This document shows positions 1-8,133 of a stretch of 32,417 bases of DNA, piece by piece. Under the pieces are notes generated by a model. It had not been told where the DNA came from, did not search any database, and saw nothing but the letters and a program-made list of their open reading frames with translations. Source of the stretch: a virus; IMG/VR virus record IMGVR_UViG_3300047359_000290, positions 1-32,417 of that record; one strand, given 5' to 3'. A program made the translations under genes and the position numbers. Positions within the stretch are counted from its first letter, which is position 1. Every line of letters begins with the position of its first letter.

Positions 1-1
1 T

Positions 2-850
2 TTACCTAACAAGACATTAAACATATGTCTTGCAGGAACTGGTGTTGGTAAATCATTGTTTATGTGTCATTGTGCTTCTGCAAATCTTATGATGAACAAG
101 AATGTATTGTACATTACACTTGAAATGTCAGAGGAAAGAATTGCAGAAAGGATTGATGCAAACACATTGAACATTCCTATGAAAGATTTACCCGACCTAT
201 CTAAGAAACTCTTTGATAAGAAGATTGATAAAATTGCAGAGAAGACAAAAGGTAAACTTATTGTAAAAGAATATCCTACTGCATCAGCACACGTAGGACA
301 CTTCAGACATCTATTACAAGAACTTAGTATTAAGAAAGATTTCAAACCCGATATGATTTATATTGATTATCTAAACATATGTGCAAGTGCAAGAGTCAAG
401 CCAGGCAGTGGTGCAAACAGTTATACACTTATCAAATCTATTGCAGAAGAACTTAGAGGACTTGCAGTAGAGTTTGATGTACCAATCATGAGTGCAACCC
501 AAACAACAAGAAGTGGTTATGGTTCAACAGATGTGGAACTTACAGATACTTCGGAGTCCTTTGGTTTACCTGCTACTGCAGACTTTATGTTTGCACTGAT
601 ATCTTCAGAAGAACTAGAAGAGTTAGACCAAATGGTAGTGAAACAGTTAAAGAATAGATACAATGACCCAACCATATTCAAAAGGTTTGTTATAGGTGTT
701 GATAGAAGTCGTATGAAACTATATGATTGTGAACAAGAAGCACAAGAAGAGTTGTTTGAGAACACTGGTGTTGATGATTCTATTCCAGTTCATGACAGAG
801 GAAGGAATGATGGTCAAAGAAGAGATTATAGTTCATTTAAGGTGGAATAG
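2..850 (+). CDS. 41: Replicative DNA helicase, gene 41 / DnaB type (5' end outside window)
   Basis: The frame is open from base 2, so this is the C-terminal 282 residues of a longer protein (T4 gp41 is about 475 residues). It shows a Walker A loop (GTGVGKS, bases 38-58), a Walker B-like strand ending in acid (DMIYIDYLN) and the DnaB-type sensor region SATQTTRSGYG. The stretch VLYITLEMSEERIAERIDAN closely resembles the equivalent part of T4 gp41. The family forms a hexameric 5'-3' helicase on the lagging strand and works with the gene 61 primase, which is encoded here at 15453. An internal TTG at 56 is not the start, because the Walker A motif lies upstream of it. Identification is secure; the N-terminal domain is not visible. 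Confidence 0.95.
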   Translation, partial: LPNKTLNICLAGTGVGKSLFMCHCASANLMMNKNVLYITLEMSEERIAERIDANTLNIPMKDLPDLSKKLFDKKIDKIAEKTKGKLIVKEYPTASAHVGHFRHLLQELSIKKDFKPDMIYIDYLNICASARVKPGSGANSYTLIKSIAEELRGLAVEFDVPIMSATQTTRSGYGSTDVELTDTSESFGLPATADFMFALISSEELEELDQMVVKQLKNRYNDPTIFKRFVIGVDRSRMKLYDCEQEAQEELFENTGVDDSIPVHDRGRNDGQRRDYSSFKVE

Positions 851-855
851 ATGCA

Positions 856-862
856 CTAAATA
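856..862 (+). promoter_or_regulatory. T4-type late promoter motif CTAAATA
   Basis: CTAAATA lies 11 nt before the ATG at 874. The same core (TAAATA preceded by C, A or TA) stands before many gene groups in this window, which is how T4 late promoters are placed. Transcription would start about 6 nt after the motif, giving a leader of about 5 nt with no Shine-Dalgarno sequence. Confidence 0.55.
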
Positions 863-873
863 GTGTTGTTATT

Positions 874-1050
874 ATGAAGAAGAGTTTGACAGCATCAGAA
901 GTTTTAGAGTTAATTCAATCTAGAATTGAATTGAAAAAACAACTTCGCAATGCAAAGAAAACAAAACAGGTAGACGAAAGTAAAATTATCTCTAAAAAAT
1001 TGAATAAAATTGAAGATAAACTATCGTCTCGACCACTATCAAAAGTATAA
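874..1050 (+). CDS. Small basic hypothetical protein (58 aa)
   Basis: ATG at 874, TAA at 1048-1050. The product is highly charged (many Lys, Glu, Arg) and looks entirely helical: it begins MKKSLTASEVLELIQSR and continues with a heptad-like pattern, so a short coiled coil is likely. It fills the gap between the helicase and the next late promoter, and a CTAAATA motif sits just upstream. No family is recognised. Support is the frame, codon use like its neighbours and its position. There is no obvious ribosome-binding site. Confidence 0.6.
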   Translation: MKKSLTASEVLELIQSRIELKKQLRNAKKTKQVDESKIISKKLNKIEDKLSSRPLSKV

Positions 1051-1053
1051 ATA
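1046..1053 (+). promoter_or_regulatory. T4 late promoter TATAAATA
   Basis: Perfect T4 late-promoter octamer, overlapping the stop codon of the preceding small gene and 30 nt before the ATG at 1084. The leader carries a ribosome-binding site (AGAGGA, about 1075-1080). Confidence 0.75.
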
Positions 1054-1083
1054 TAGGTACATAAACTTACACTTAGAGGACTT

Positions 1084-1500
1084 ATGCCAAATTCAGAAAC
1101 ATACCCACAATCATCAATTGATTCATTGACAGAAGAAAAGAGTTATTTACAGGAATTACATGATTGGCATAGTAATGTTAATAAAACATACAACCTTTCA
1201 CTACTTCCACAAACGGATGATAATGGTGACAGAGTTTTTCCTGCATCAGGCAGTTTTACAGGAGAAGGTAGACTTGCATATTACACTCAGTGGAGAACTG
1301 ATAACCCAAATGCAATAGCATATGTTGATGGTTCGGGTGATGAATCTACAGGATATAATGTTTGGAATGAAGTAGTAAATGGAGTTGTTCATCCAAATGG
1401 AACATGTAAACCAACTTCTACACATTTAAGTAATATTCAAACCAAAATTGACGACCTTACTGCACTAATTGCCCATATGACGGACAACTTAATCTCGTAA
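1084..1500 (+). CDS. Hypothetical, probably virion-associated protein (138 aa)
   Basis: Starts at ATG 1084 behind AGAGGA and a perfect late promoter, so late expression is expected. The N-terminal 30 residues are Ser/Glu-rich. The middle is Gly/Asp/Asn/Tyr-rich (NGDRVFPASGSFTGEGRLAY) and looks like beta-structure. The C-terminus (STHLSNIQTKIDDLTALIAH) is a likely amphipathic helix. There is no signal peptide or membrane segment. No family is recognised; late control and composition suggest a small structural or accessory virion protein, which is inference. Confidence 0.75.
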   Translation: MPNSETYPQSSIDSLTEEKSYLQELHDWHSNVNKTYNLSLLPQTDDNGDRVFPASGSFTGEGRLAYYTQWRTDNPNAIAYVDGSGDESTGYNVWNEVVNGVVHPNGTCKPTSTHLSNIQTKIDDLTALIAHMTDNLIS

Positions 1501-1517
1501 AGTACCTTTCCAAATCT

Positions 1518-1525
1518 TATAAATA
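1518..1525 (+). promoter_or_regulatory. T4 late promoter TATAAATA
   Basis: Perfect octamer in the 62-nt gap before the gene at 1563, 37 nt from its ATG. A sigma70-type promoter for the same gene overlaps downstream (1527-1555), so this gene may be read both early and late. Confidence 0.65.
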
Positions 1526-1526
1526 G

Positions 1527-1555
1527 TAGACAGGATACACATTTTCGTGTATAAT
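1527..1555 (+). promoter_or_regulatory. Sigma70-type promoter, TAGACA-17-TATAAT, 7 nt before ATG
   Basis: The -35 TAGACA (5 of 6 consensus bases) at 1527-1532, a 17-nt spacer and a perfect TATAAT at 1550-1555. The ATG at 1563 begins 7 nt after the -10 element, so the transcript would start at or one base before the start codon (leaderless). The block CGTGTATAAT is identical to that at 15436-15445, where the spacing to ATG is also 7. Confidence 0.65.
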
Positions 1556-1562
1556 CTACTAT

Positions 1563-2765
1563 ATGGCAGTTAAAAATTTACATTTAGAACACTTAGAAGA
1601 TGAAATCATCAACAATGGTATCGATGGTGGTCGTGCAGCTATAAACTTCTTACAGGGTCTTAGAGACATGATGAAGGGAAACTCTAAGAAGAGTGTTAAT
1701 ATGACTGTTAAGTGGGATGGAGCTCCTGCAATCTTTTGTGGTAAACACCCCGAAACCAATCAATTCTTTGTTGCAAAGAAATCCTTATTTAATAAAGAAC
1801 CTAAGTTCTATACTTCAGAACAACAAATTAAAGATGCACCCGAACTAAGTGGTGCATTAGAATCTAAGTTTTTAGACTCATACAAGTATTTGTCTGCACT
1901 ATCATTTTCTGATATATTGCAGGGCGATTTAATGTTCACTGATGATAAAAATGAGAAAACTATTGATGGAGAAGACTTCATCACATTCCAACCCAACACT
2001 ATCTTGTATGCAATTCAGAAAGATTCTGAAGTGGGTAAAGAAATTGACCGTGCAAAACTAGGAATAGTATTTCACACAACCTATTCGGGGACTAGTATTG
2101 AAACACTAAGTGCATCATTCGGTGCAGATACATCTAAGTTGGGTAAGAGCAGTGATGTATGGGTAGACGATGCATCATATAAGGATGTCAGTGGTAAAGG
2201 TTCGATGACTGCAAAGGAAACATTAAAGTTAACACAAACACTAAGTGCAACAGGTAAACAATTCCATAAGATTACAAAACCAAACTTAGTTAAATTTCAA
2301 AAAGTGCAAGAGATGATTAATGCAAAAGGTGCTGGTGCATCTTATAAGACATACTGTAATGCACAAATCAGACAAGGAAAATTCAACCCAACCTATGAGG
2401 GATATCTAAAACACTTTGAAAACTACTGGAGAGATAAAGTAGTTGCAAAGGTTAAGATGGAAAAGACTAAACAAATCAAACAAGAGATTGGTGAACAAGT
2501 CTATGCAGAACTTAGAGGTCTTAAAACAACTATAGAAGCACTAACTAAATTCATGAATGGATTAGTGATATCAAAACAACTTATTATCAATGCATTAAAC
2601 AGAGTCAAATCAATCGGTACTTTTAAGAAGACTGCAACAGGATTTGAAACGGTAAACCCCGAAGGTTATGTTGCAATTGATACTAATGGTAAAGCAGTAA
2701 AACTTGTAGATAGAATGGAGTTTGCATTCAACAACTTTACTGTTGCAAAGGACTGGGACAAGTAA
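1563..2765 (+). CDS. Conserved phage protein with ligase-like KWDG motif (DUF6267-like)
   Basis: 400 residues. The N-terminal part (LHLEHLEDEIINNGIDGGRA) followed by TVKWDGAPAIFCG (lysine at residue 50) matches my memory of a family common in marine T4-like phages (DUF6267). KWDG resembles motif I (KxDG) of the DNA/RNA ligase and mRNA-capping nucleotidyltransferase superfamily, where the lysine is adenylylated. QGDLMF near residues 139-144 and GIVFHTTYSG further on could be equivalents of later ligase motifs. This would make it a nucleotidyltransferase or a derived relative, but the reaction is unknown. The C-terminal half is Lys-rich and helical. No ribosome-binding site is visible at the ATG, consistent with the leaderless promoter upstream. 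Confidence 0.85.
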   Translation: MAVKNLHLEHLEDEIINNGIDGGRAAINFLQGLRDMMKGNSKKSVNMTVKWDGAPAIFCGKHPETNQFFVAKKSLFNKEPKFYTSEQQIKDAPELSGALESKFLDSYKYLSALSFSDILQGDLMFTDDKNEKTIDGEDFITFQPNTILYAIQKDSEVGKEIDRAKLGIVFHTTYSGTSIETLSASFGADTSKLGKSSDVWVDDASYKDVSGKGSMTAKETLKLTQTLSATGKQFHKITKPNLVKFQKVQEMINAKGAGASYKTYCNAQIRQGKFNPTYEGYLKHFENYWRDKVVAKVKMEKTKQIKQEIGEQVYAELRGLKTTIEALTKFMNGLVISKQLIINALNRVKSIGTFKKTATGFETVNPEGYVAIDTNGKAVKLVDRMEFAFNNFTVAKDWDK

Positions 2766-2953
2766 TGAAATCATTTGGTCAGTTCAATGAGGATATTAGA
2801 GTCCGTATAAATATAGGTGATACTATACTTGGTGGTAAATTTAAGAACAAGAAAATTGTTGTTAAAGATATAGGTAAGAACGAAAAGGGAGACATTACAA
2901 TTAATGGTAAACCTTTACTTAAATACAGGATAATACCTAATGAAAACATTTAA
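2765..2953 (+). CDS. Small protein with capsid-targeting-like N-terminus (62 aa)
   Basis: Starts at ATG 2765, sharing one base with the previous TAA. The N-terminus MKSFGQFNED resembles the T4 capsid-targeting peptide (MKTYQEFIAE in internal protein III). The rest (VRINIGDTILGGKFKNKK, then GDITINGKPLLKYRI) is a compact beta-rich module that I recall recurring at the ends of other marine phage proteins. This would be a minimal internal protein: targeting peptide plus one module. The biochemical role is unknown. It overlaps the next gene by 14 nt, so the two are co-translated. Confidence 0.75.
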   Translation: MKSFGQFNEDIRVRINIGDTILGGKFKNKKIVVKDIGKNEKGDITINGKPLLKYRIIPNENI

Positions 2954-4220
2954 TAAATTCTTAACAGAAGCAACAGATAAAGGTGCAGTGTTTTCATTTG
3001 GAAGATTCAATCCACCTACAACAGGTCATGCTAAGTTAGTAGACAAACTCAAACAGGAATCTACTGGATATACTCCATTGATTTTTACATCACATTCAAC
3101 CGATACAAAGAAGAATCCTTTAAGTCATAGAGATAAGATTAAGTTCTTAAGAAAGTTCTTTGGTAGGATAATTGTTGACTCACAAACACGAACTGTATTT
3201 GAAATTGCAGTAGAGTTACACAACCAAAAGTATAACAAAATCAAAATGGTAGTTGGTTCAGATAGAATCAGAGAGTTTGAAATGTTATTGAAAAAGTATA
3301 ACGGAGTCAAAGCACGACATGGGTACTACAAGTTTGATGACATTCTTGTTGTATCTGCAGGAGAGAGAGACCCCGATGCAGATGACACTAGTGGAATGAG
3401 TGCATCAAAACTTAGAGGTCTTGCACAAGACGGAAGGTATGATGAGTTTGCAGAAGGTGTTCCAACAAGAAACAAGAAAGACAAAGAACTACTTTATAAA
3501 GCAGTAAGAAAGGGAATGGGTATTGCAGAAGGTACACTACCCACATACATGTATGAAGATTTGATTACAGAAGGGGTCTATGACCCTGGCACATTCAAAG
3601 CAGTTTTCTTTAGTGGAGGGCCAGGCAGTGGTAAGTCAACAGTAGTTGATGCACTTGCACTAAAATCACTTGGTCTTAAACTAGTAAATACAGATAAAGC
3701 ATTTGAACTAGGTCTAAAGAAAGCAGGAATGACACTTGACCTTAGAGGTGCAGACTTTAGTAAAGTAGACCCTATCCGTGCAAATGCAAAAAGGGTGACT
3801 GGAAAGGGTATGGATATGTATATTGATGGTAGACTTGGATTGATATTTGACACTACCAGTGCAAACTTAGATAAAGTCAAACAATACAAAGAAATGTTAG
3901 ATGGTATTGGATACGAATCTAAGATGATACATGTTAGTACATCACTTGCATTTGCACAAAAACGAAATGCAGAGAGACCAAGGAAATTACCACCCGAAAT
4001 AGTAGAGAAAGATTGGAATAATTCAACTCGAAACATGATAGCATTACAGAGAATATTCAAAGGTGACTTCTTATCAGTATCAAATGATGATGATTTAAAA
4101 TCACTACAAACTAAAGCAAACAAACTCTATGCAAAACTCTTGAGATGGACTACTTCATTCCCAAGTAATAAACTTGCAAAGAAGTGGAAAGACCAAGAAC
4201 TACAGTTAAAGAAATCATAA
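2940..4220 (+). CDS. NMN adenylyltransferase-like / P-loop kinase fusion with capsid-targeting-like N-terminus
   Basis: 426 residues. Residues 1-10, MKTFNKFLTE, match the T4 capsid-targeting pattern, ending in LxE. Residues 15-200 are a nucleotidylyltransferase: GRFNPPTTGH (21-30) is the family's ATP-binding HxGH-type loop and SGMSASKLR (151-159) is the C-terminal phosphate-binding motif. Residues 217-426 are a P-loop kinase with Walker A GGPGSGKST (226-234). The domain pair recalls NadR (NMNAT plus nicotinamide riboside kinase), but the kinase could instead be polynucleotide-kinase or zeta-toxin like. Between the domains is DLITEGVYD, an IxE-type site where a gp21-like protease could separate them. 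NAD-related or RNA-end chemistry is possible; the substrate is not decided by sequence. Confidence 0.88.
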   Translation: MKTFNKFLTEATDKGAVFSFGRFNPPTTGHAKLVDKLKQESTGYTPLIFTSHSTDTKKNPLSHRDKIKFLRKFFGRIIVDSQTRTVFEIAVELHNQKYNKIKMVVGSDRIREFEMLLKKYNGVKARHGYYKFDDILVVSAGERDPDADDTSGMSASKLRGLAQDGRYDEFAEGVPTRNKKDKELLYKAVRKGMGIAEGTLPTYMYEDLITEGVYDPGTFKAVFFSGGPGSGKSTVVDALALKSLGLKLVNTDKAFELGLKKAGMTLDLRGADFSKVDPIRANAKRVTGKGMDMYIDGRLGLIFDTTSANLDKVKQYKEMLDGIGYESKMIHVSTSLAFAQKRNAERPRKLPPEIVEKDWNNSTRNMIALQRIFKGDFLSVSNDDDLKSLQTKANKLYAKLLRWTTSFPSNKLAKKWKDQELQLKKS

Positions 4221-4223
4221 ATA
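4217..4223 (+). promoter_or_regulatory. T4-type late promoter ATAAATA, 5 nt before ATG
   Basis: ATAAATA (with preceding C) followed by GTACT and then ATG at 4229. In T4 late promoters the octamer spans -13 to -6, so +1 would be the A of this ATG. The motif decides the start of the following gene, since an in-frame ATG at 4184 would lie inside the previous gene and upstream of the promoter. Confidence 0.65.
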
Positions 4224-4228
4224 GTACT

Positions 4229-5701
4229 ATGGATTTATTAGATAAGATACTCAACGAAGTAAAACAAGACAAAGATGTCAAAGACAAGGATGGAACTCAA
4301 CCTGCAAAATACTATGCAGGAGATATGTCTAAGTCCACAAAAGATAAAAGAGATGCACACTTCAAAGCAAAAAAGAGTGGCCCAGCACCTGGCGATGCAT
4401 CTGCAGAGACTAAAAAGTCTAAACACACTATGAAATTTGATAGAATGTTTAATGAAGATAAAGGACTCGATGCAAAAGCAAAAAAATCGGGTATCTCTAA
4501 ATCTATCTTAAAGAAAGTTTACGATAGAGGATTAGCTGCATATAAGACTGGTCATAGACCTGGCGCAACTGCACCCCAATGGGCAATGGCACGTGTTAAT
4601 TCTTTTATCACTAAAGGTAAAGGAACATGGGGTGGTGCAGACCAAGACCTTGCAAAGAAAGTCAGAGGTGAATCAATCGAAGAATCAGTTGATGTCAAAA
4701 AGGTACTATCGAAAATTAAAGGTCTTAGTAAAAAACAATTAGAAGCATTATCAACAATGAACACTTCACAATTAACAGTTGTAGTTCAACAGTTAAGTGG
4801 TTTGGTCATGGGTGAACAAGATGAATGTTGGGACGGATACACACAAAAAGGTATGAAAAAGAAAGGGGACAAAATGGTGCCCAATTGTGTTCCCGAAGAA
4901 ACAGTCAACGAAAATGTTGCAGTTAAACAAGCAGAACTTAAAGCAAAACAAGTCGAAGAGATGGAAAGACTTAAAGAGAAACAAGAGAAAGAACTTGAAG
5001 CACTTAAGTTGAGACATGAAAGAGATAACGAAAAACTTTCAAAAGAAAAGGACGGGGAGTCAGAACGAGATAGACTTTCCAACGAATCGGTAGAAGAAGG
5101 TAAGTATGTTTCAGACTATAGAGATGTTTTGGGTGTTATTTTAAAGAAGATTGGACTCAAGGTTGAGAAAGAATTTCTAAAGAACCAAGAAAAAGGTGTA
5201 TCAATCATAAATACATTAGGTGCAATGGTTGGACATAAAGTAACCGATAAAGGACAAGACAAACACAGATTATTCCTTAAGTTCGGTGAAGAGTTAGAAG
5301 AAGGATATGCAGAGAGACTAAGAGACAAAACTAAGTCTCAACAGAAAGCACATCAAAAGGCAATGATGAAAATTGCAAGAAAATCTATCAAAGACTATGA
5401 TAAAAGAAATAAGAAATCTGAAGAAGTCGAAGAGGATAGAGATTACAAAAAGGAATATGAGAATTATCACTCAGACCCTAAACAGATTAAAAGACGTGCA
5501 AAGAGAAATGAAGCACGAAGAAGTTTAAAGAACAGTAAGAAACTTACTGCAGATAAAGACGTACATCATAAGGATAACAATCCTATGAACAACGATAAGT
5601 CTAATCTTAGTATTGTTTCTCAGAATTACAACAGAAAAGAACCTCGTATGAGGGACAAACTAAAGGAAAAGGGGTGTTTACCAAATGGCAAAAGGAAATA
5701 A
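4229..5701 (+). CDS. Modular phage protein: DUF5824-like domain, CWDGY module, coiled coil, C-terminal HNH nuclease
   Basis: 490 residues from ATG 4229. The start MDLLDKILNE ends in LxE like a capsid-targeting peptide. Modules in order: Lys-rich linker; residues 90-146, a domain with RGLAAYKTGHRPGATAPQW and ARVNSF (DUF5824-like from memory); residues 199-222, CWDGYTQKGMKKKG to NCVPE; residues 230-285, a charged coiled coil; residues 291-352, an alpha/beta module (YVSDYRDVLG to RLFLKFG); residues 405-470, HNH nuclease motif DVHHKDNNPMNNDKSNL (His446/His447, Asn residues). Modules are separated by acidic strings SIEE, TVNE, SVEE and ELEE, candidate prohead-protease sites. A polyprotein of internal head proteins delivering a nuclease is plausible but inferred. 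Confidence 0.82.
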   Translation: MDLLDKILNEVKQDKDVKDKDGTQPAKYYAGDMSKSTKDKRDAHFKAKKSGPAPGDASAETKKSKHTMKFDRMFNEDKGLDAKAKKSGISKSILKKVYDRGLAAYKTGHRPGATAPQWAMARVNSFITKGKGTWGGADQDLAKKVRGESIEESVDVKKVLSKIKGLSKKQLEALSTMNTSQLTVVVQQLSGLVMGEQDECWDGYTQKGMKKKGDKMVPNCVPEETVNENVAVKQAELKAKQVEEMERLKEKQEKELEALKLRHERDNEKLSKEKDGESERDRLSNESVEEGKYVSDYRDVLGVILKKIGLKVEKEFLKNQEKGVSIINTLGAMVGHKVTDKGQDKHRLFLKFGEELEEGYAERLRDKTKSQQKAHQKAMMKIARKSIKDYDKRNKKSEEVEEDRDYKKEYENYHSDPKQIKRRAKRNEARRSLKNSKKLTADKDVHHKDNNPMNNDKSNLSIVSQNYNRKEPRMRDKLKEKGCLPNGKRK

Positions 5702-7805
5702 ATTTAACAACGGAGTATGGGAACAGGGAACACCCGAAATCGTACTTGCATATCAACACGACACACCTGGCCAGAAGGTAGAAGAATATGTAGAAGGTCT
5801 TCAACTTCAGAATGAGAAGAAGAAACTTAATGCAAAAAAACAATTCACACAAGTATTCGATAATCCTCTAAAAGGTTTCCCTTACAACGAAGAGTTTGAA
5901 GTAAAGGAAATTAAAGAAGAAACTGTATCAGAAAATGCAGACATGGTAATCCATGTTGATGATAAACTTCAAACAAATCTTGTTACTAAAATGGCAAGTA
6001 AATTCGGACTAACATCAAAGAAAACTAAAATTTCTTGGTCAGGTAAAGACGGAGTTGTTGTATCAGGTGATGCAAATAAATTAAAGAAGTTTATGTCATC
6101 AGTTGAAAATGTGTTTAAAGAAGAAACTATAACAGAAATCAAACAACAAGAAGTTGATGCATTAAAGAAACTATCTAAAGAAATGCAATCAGTTCTAAAA
6201 GGTTATCAAAAGATTGCTAAAATGGGTGATAAAGAACTTACAAACACAAAGTATAATAAAGATTACGAAGCAGTTCTTAAGTCAAGAGACACTATCTTAC
6301 AACTTATTGGTAAAGTAAATACTCAGAAGATTTTAAACAAAGAAGAAATTGTAAATTCTTTAGAAGAAGATTACAAAAAAGTAATCAAAATGTTCCCAAG
6401 AGATAACGACTGGAAAAAACTTATCACAAAACATAGACGTGCAATTGATGATTTCAGAAACAATAACAAAGATTTACCTTCTAAAGTAGAGGATGAATTA
6501 TTAACTTGGGCATCACAAACTGGTGAAGTCAGTGGTAAACATGATGCAGAAGATTTCATACTAGATATCCTTGATGAGAAATTTAAACCTTACATGCCGA
6601 GAGGATATGAAAGAGTTACCGATATGTATATCCAGTTCAGAGGAAATGGAGAAGAGAAAGACTTTGCAAAGGCAAAGAAAATGGTTATGGATTACTCTAA
6701 AAAACATAAACTAGATATCAAAGATAACCCAAGAAACAAAGTATTCGGAACACCTCAAGAAGGTTCAAGTGCATATAAAATAAGTCTTTTTGCAAAGTTC
6801 ACTAAAGATGAAAATCATGACCTTGCACCACTGTACAAACAATTAGCAACATTGAAGACTGCAGAAGACCATGGTGGTGGTAATGCAGAACCAATCAAAG
6901 AGAACTACAGGACTGCAGCTAGACATGGTATGGGTACTGAAGGTAAGAAAGAGGCAAGAGTCGGTTTAGAATTAGACTATTACGATAAAACTGGTACAAA
7001 GTACATGGGTAAAATCGTAAAGAAAGATTCAAAAGGTTACACAGTCAAAGATGACAAAAGTGGTAAGATGCATACGTTTGTCTATCACGACAGAATCAAG
7101 GCAAGAAAATTCTTACAGAAAGTTGGTGAAGAAGGTGATAATATGTTAACTAAATTAAAGATTTCATTCAAAGAAGACACTCTTAAAGAAGGAACAATGG
7201 CTATTGGTATTAAAGATAGAGACCCAAAAGAAAGGGCAAAAGCACAAGCACAACTGAAAGTAATGTTAAAGAAAATTGGTAATAAAAAAGTAGGTTCTAA
7301 AGAAGGTCAAGACTTTGATGATAAATTGGATTACGACATATTGTCAGATGATATATTGGCAGATGAGTTTGCAAATCCAAAAAACAAAAATATGAAAGTC
7401 AAAGACTTGTTAAAGAAACATGCTAAAAGACTCAATGTTAATTTTGATGAATCTGTAGAAGAAGGAAATGCAGAATCAAGAGCTCAACAAGCTGCAATTG
7501 CAATCTCTAAGAAACAAAAAGAAAAGAATGAATCTGTTATGAACACATATAGAAACGTGTGGGAAGAGACCTTGCAAGAAGAGATGATTACTTACAGAGT
7601 TAAGAAGATGCAGAGACCCGAAGAAGATAAATTTAAAAGGTCTGCAAAAATGATGGGTCTAAAGATTACTATGGACAAAGGTAGAGACGATACAGTAATT
7701 GTTATGAGTGGAACTAAGAAGAAACTTAGAGACTTTGATGCAATTGCAAGAGGCAAATCATCATTTGGTGACCCTTCAACAATAACACACTTTGACGAGA
7801 AATAA
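5685..7805 (+). CDS. Large modular protein with repeated domains and internal protease-like sites (706 aa)
   Basis: The ATG at 5685 overlaps the previous gene by 17 nt. The protein is very Lys/Glu-rich and built of segments: 1-78 N-terminal region; 85-140 alpha/beta module ending GVVVSGDANKLKKF; 160-300 helical region; 300-400 module with RGYERVTDMYIQF; 405-470 module with HGMGTEGKKEARVG and KIVKKDSKGYTVKD; 505-585 helical; 595-610 with ESRAQQAAIAISKK; 635-700 a second alpha/beta module ending VIVMSGTKKKL. Between them are TVSE (80-83), TITE (148-151), PIKE (403-406), TLKE (499-502), SVEE (590-593) and TLQE (629-632), which fit an [ILV]-x-E prohead-protease site. No enzymatic motif is seen. 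Probable internal head polyprotein or scaffold-associated protein. Confidence 0.8.
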   Translation: MAKGNKFNNGVWEQGTPEIVLAYQHDTPGQKVEEYVEGLQLQNEKKKLNAKKQFTQVFDNPLKGFPYNEEFEVKEIKEETVSENADMVIHVDDKLQTNLVTKMASKFGLTSKKTKISWSGKDGVVVSGDANKLKKFMSSVENVFKEETITEIKQQEVDALKKLSKEMQSVLKGYQKIAKMGDKELTNTKYNKDYEAVLKSRDTILQLIGKVNTQKILNKEEIVNSLEEDYKKVIKMFPRDNDWKKLITKHRRAIDDFRNNNKDLPSKVEDELLTWASQTGEVSGKHDAEDFILDILDEKFKPYMPRGYERVTDMYIQFRGNGEEKDFAKAKKMVMDYSKKHKLDIKDNPRNKVFGTPQEGSSAYKISLFAKFTKDENHDLAPLYKQLATLKTAEDHGGGNAEPIKENYRTAARHGMGTEGKKEARVGLELDYYDKTGTKYMGKIVKKDSKGYTVKDDKSGKMHTFVYHDRIKARKFLQKVGEEGDNMLTKLKISFKEDTLKEGTMAIGIKDRDPKERAKAQAQLKVMLKKIGNKKVGSKEGQDFDDKLDYDILSDDILADEFANPKNKNMKVKDLLKKHAKRLNVNFDESVEEGNAESRAQQAAIAISKKQKEKNESVMNTYRNVWEETLQEEMITYRVKKMQRPEEDKFKRSAKMMGLKITMDKGRDDTVIVMSGTKKKLRDFDAIARGKSSFGDPSTITHFDEK

Positions 7806-7806
7806 T

Positions 7807-8133
7807 ATGACATATAAAAGTTTAGTACAAGTAATCAAAGAACATAATGCAGGTAAAGAAGAAATCATTGAAAGAATAGATTTTCATGGTAAAAGTCCTG
7901 CAGAGAAGAAGGGTTCAGAGTTTGATAGAAAATCAGAAATCAATGGTTATAAAAAGATTTTAAAGTCTATTGAAAAGATTAACAAAGACCACGAGAAGTT
8001 TCAATATAACAATCGTGCAGATGGCCCATCTAATATATTTAAAGGTCTACAACAAGTTGAAAGAACATGTTATGACATGATACGAGAAATCGAACAAGGT
8101 AAATGGGACGGTAAGGTAGATTTAGAAGAATAA
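7807..8133 (+). CDS. Hypothetical Lys/Glu-rich protein (108 aa)
   Basis: The start chosen is ATG 7807, two bases after the upstream TAA; the longer frame from 7792 would run into the previous gene. It begins MTYKSLVQVIKEHN, a short amphipathic N-terminus ending IKE, again similar to a cleavable leader. The remainder is helical (EINGYKKILKSIEKINKDHE) with a C-terminal QVERTCYDMIREIEQ helix. No family is recognised. It is packed between two modular proteins, sharing TAATG with the next. Confidence 0.7.
   Translation: MTYKSLVQVIKEHNAGKEEIIERIDFHGKSPAEKKGSEFDRKSEINGYKKILKSIEKINKDHEKFQYNNRADGPSNIFKGLQQVERTCYDMIREIEQGKWDGKVDLEE

Noticed and set aside
3578-4123. 181-codon minus-strand frame opposite the kinase domain
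   Set aside because: A shadow of a strongly supported plus-strand gene; Ser/Phe/Leu-rich composition, no RBS, and no other gene on that strand.
5208-5215. CATAAATA within the 490-residue protein gene
   Set aside because: It encodes part of an Ile-Ile-Asn-Thr stretch in the middle of a module, with no gene start nearby.
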